Source: Candidatus Aenigmatarchaeota archaeon (GTDB lineage Archaea > Aenigmatarchaeota > Aenigmatarchaeia > QMZP01). From it: a stretch of 5,766 nucleotides of DNA. Each line of letters opens with the position of its first letter. The first letter of the stretch is position 1. Under the pieces are notes generated by a model. The model searched no databases. It was not told the DNA's origin and saw only the letters and a program-made list of their open reading frames with translations. This document shows positions 5,645 through 5,766 of the stretch, piece after piece. The stretch lies in the NCBI GenBank assembly GCA_017609145.1, contig JAFCEM010000055.1, forward strand, positions 1-5,766. Reading direction: 5' to 3'. Both the position numbers and the translations under genes were made by a program.

Positions 5645-5653
5645 AAATATAAA
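5645..5653. promoter_or_regulatory. Shared TATA element between lig and flpA
   Basis: AAATATAAA (TTTATATTT on the minus strand) is centred at 5649, 26 nt from the lig ATG (5623) and 25 nt from the flpA ATG (5674). It is the best TATA candidate at the expected distance for either gene, and neither start has a Shine-Dalgarno sequence. One near-symmetric TATA box probably drives leaderless transcription both ways. The minus-strand reading is nearer the consensus, so lig may be the stronger direction. Confidence 0.6.
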
Positions 5654-5673
5654 CAAAATTCAAGAAGAATACG

Positions 5674-5766
5674 ATGAAAAATATATTCCCCGGTGTGTGG
5701 AGAAACGAAGGTTACATTTTTACAAAAAATGCAGTGGAAGGTGAAAGTATATTCACGCCCCGCATA
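5674..5766 (+). CDS. flpA: Fibrillarin-like rRNA/tRNA 2'-O-methyltransferase, N-terminal fragment
   Basis: Only the first 31 codons are in the window; the reading frame is open to the edge. Fibrillarin is the SAM-dependent methyltransferase of archaeal C/D-box RNPs, acting with Nop5 and L7Ae to methylate ribose 2'-hydroxyls of rRNA and tRNA. The visible residues fit its short N-terminal beta region: FPGVWRNEGYIFTKN, then the VEGESIFTPRI block, matching the family pattern GV(Y/W)R...TKN..(P/E)G(E/K)..Y/F. The SAM-binding domain is beyond the edge. The TATA element 25 nt upstream supports ATG 5674. The gene is first in its unit with lig divergent, so nop5, its frequent upstream partner, is not upstream here. 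The call rests on a short stretch and is probable rather than certain. Confidence 0.75.
   Translation, partial: MKNIFPGVWRNEGYIFTKNAVEGESIFTPRI

Noticed and set aside
5624..5656. TTG-initiated 11-residue extension of DNA ligase
   Set aside because: The extension would translate the TATA region and most of the spacer to flpA. ATG 5623 has the correct TATA distance and gives the usual N-terminus.

Overview
The window is archaeal chromosomal DNA. The protein set shows this: an archaeal/eukaryotic-type tyrosyl-tRNA synthetase, the RecA paralogue RadB, a four-subunit-type 2-oxoacid:ferredoxin oxidoreductase beta chain, a TrmB-family regulator, an ATP-dependent replicative DNA ligase and the start of fibrillarin. 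RadB points to a euryarchaeal-grade or related (possibly DPANN) lineage, but nothing here fixes the phylum. Gene starts lack Shine-Dalgarno sequences. Nearly all have a TATA-like element (TTTAAA or TTTATATTT) centred 24-27 nt upstream of the start codon, as expected when most mRNAs are leaderless.

Layout: tyrS (minus, 9-1022). A 209-bp divergent spacer with promoters and three small hairpins. radB (plus, 1232-1864). A previously uncalled 51-residue single-pass membrane protein gene (plus, 1906-2061) with its own promoter. porB (plus, 2122-3018), standing alone without porA/porG/porD beside it. A TrmB-family regulator (minus, 3015-3824) that overlaps porB tail to tail by 4 bp. A 95-bp spacer holding regulatory sites. 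lig (minus, best start 5623, 567 aa). A 50-bp divergent spacer, and the first 31 codons of flpA (plus, from 5674), cut by the window edge.

The genes are mostly single-gene transcription units for information processing (tRNA charging, recombination, Okazaki-fragment joining, rRNA methylation), plus a central-carbon pair (porB and the TrmB regulator). The two most interesting signals are regulatory. First, the hexamer ATCACT/AGTGAT occurs four times in 98 bp around the trmB start. It includes a palindrome TATCAC-N6-GTGATT that resembles the known TrmB-family motif TATCAC-N5-GTGATA, which suggests autoregulation. Second, a symmetric TATA element lies 26 and 25 nt from the divergent lig and flpA start codons, which suggests one TATA box serves both genes. 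I saw no mobile element, CRISPR array, tRNA or rRNA, and no clearly novel multi-gene system.
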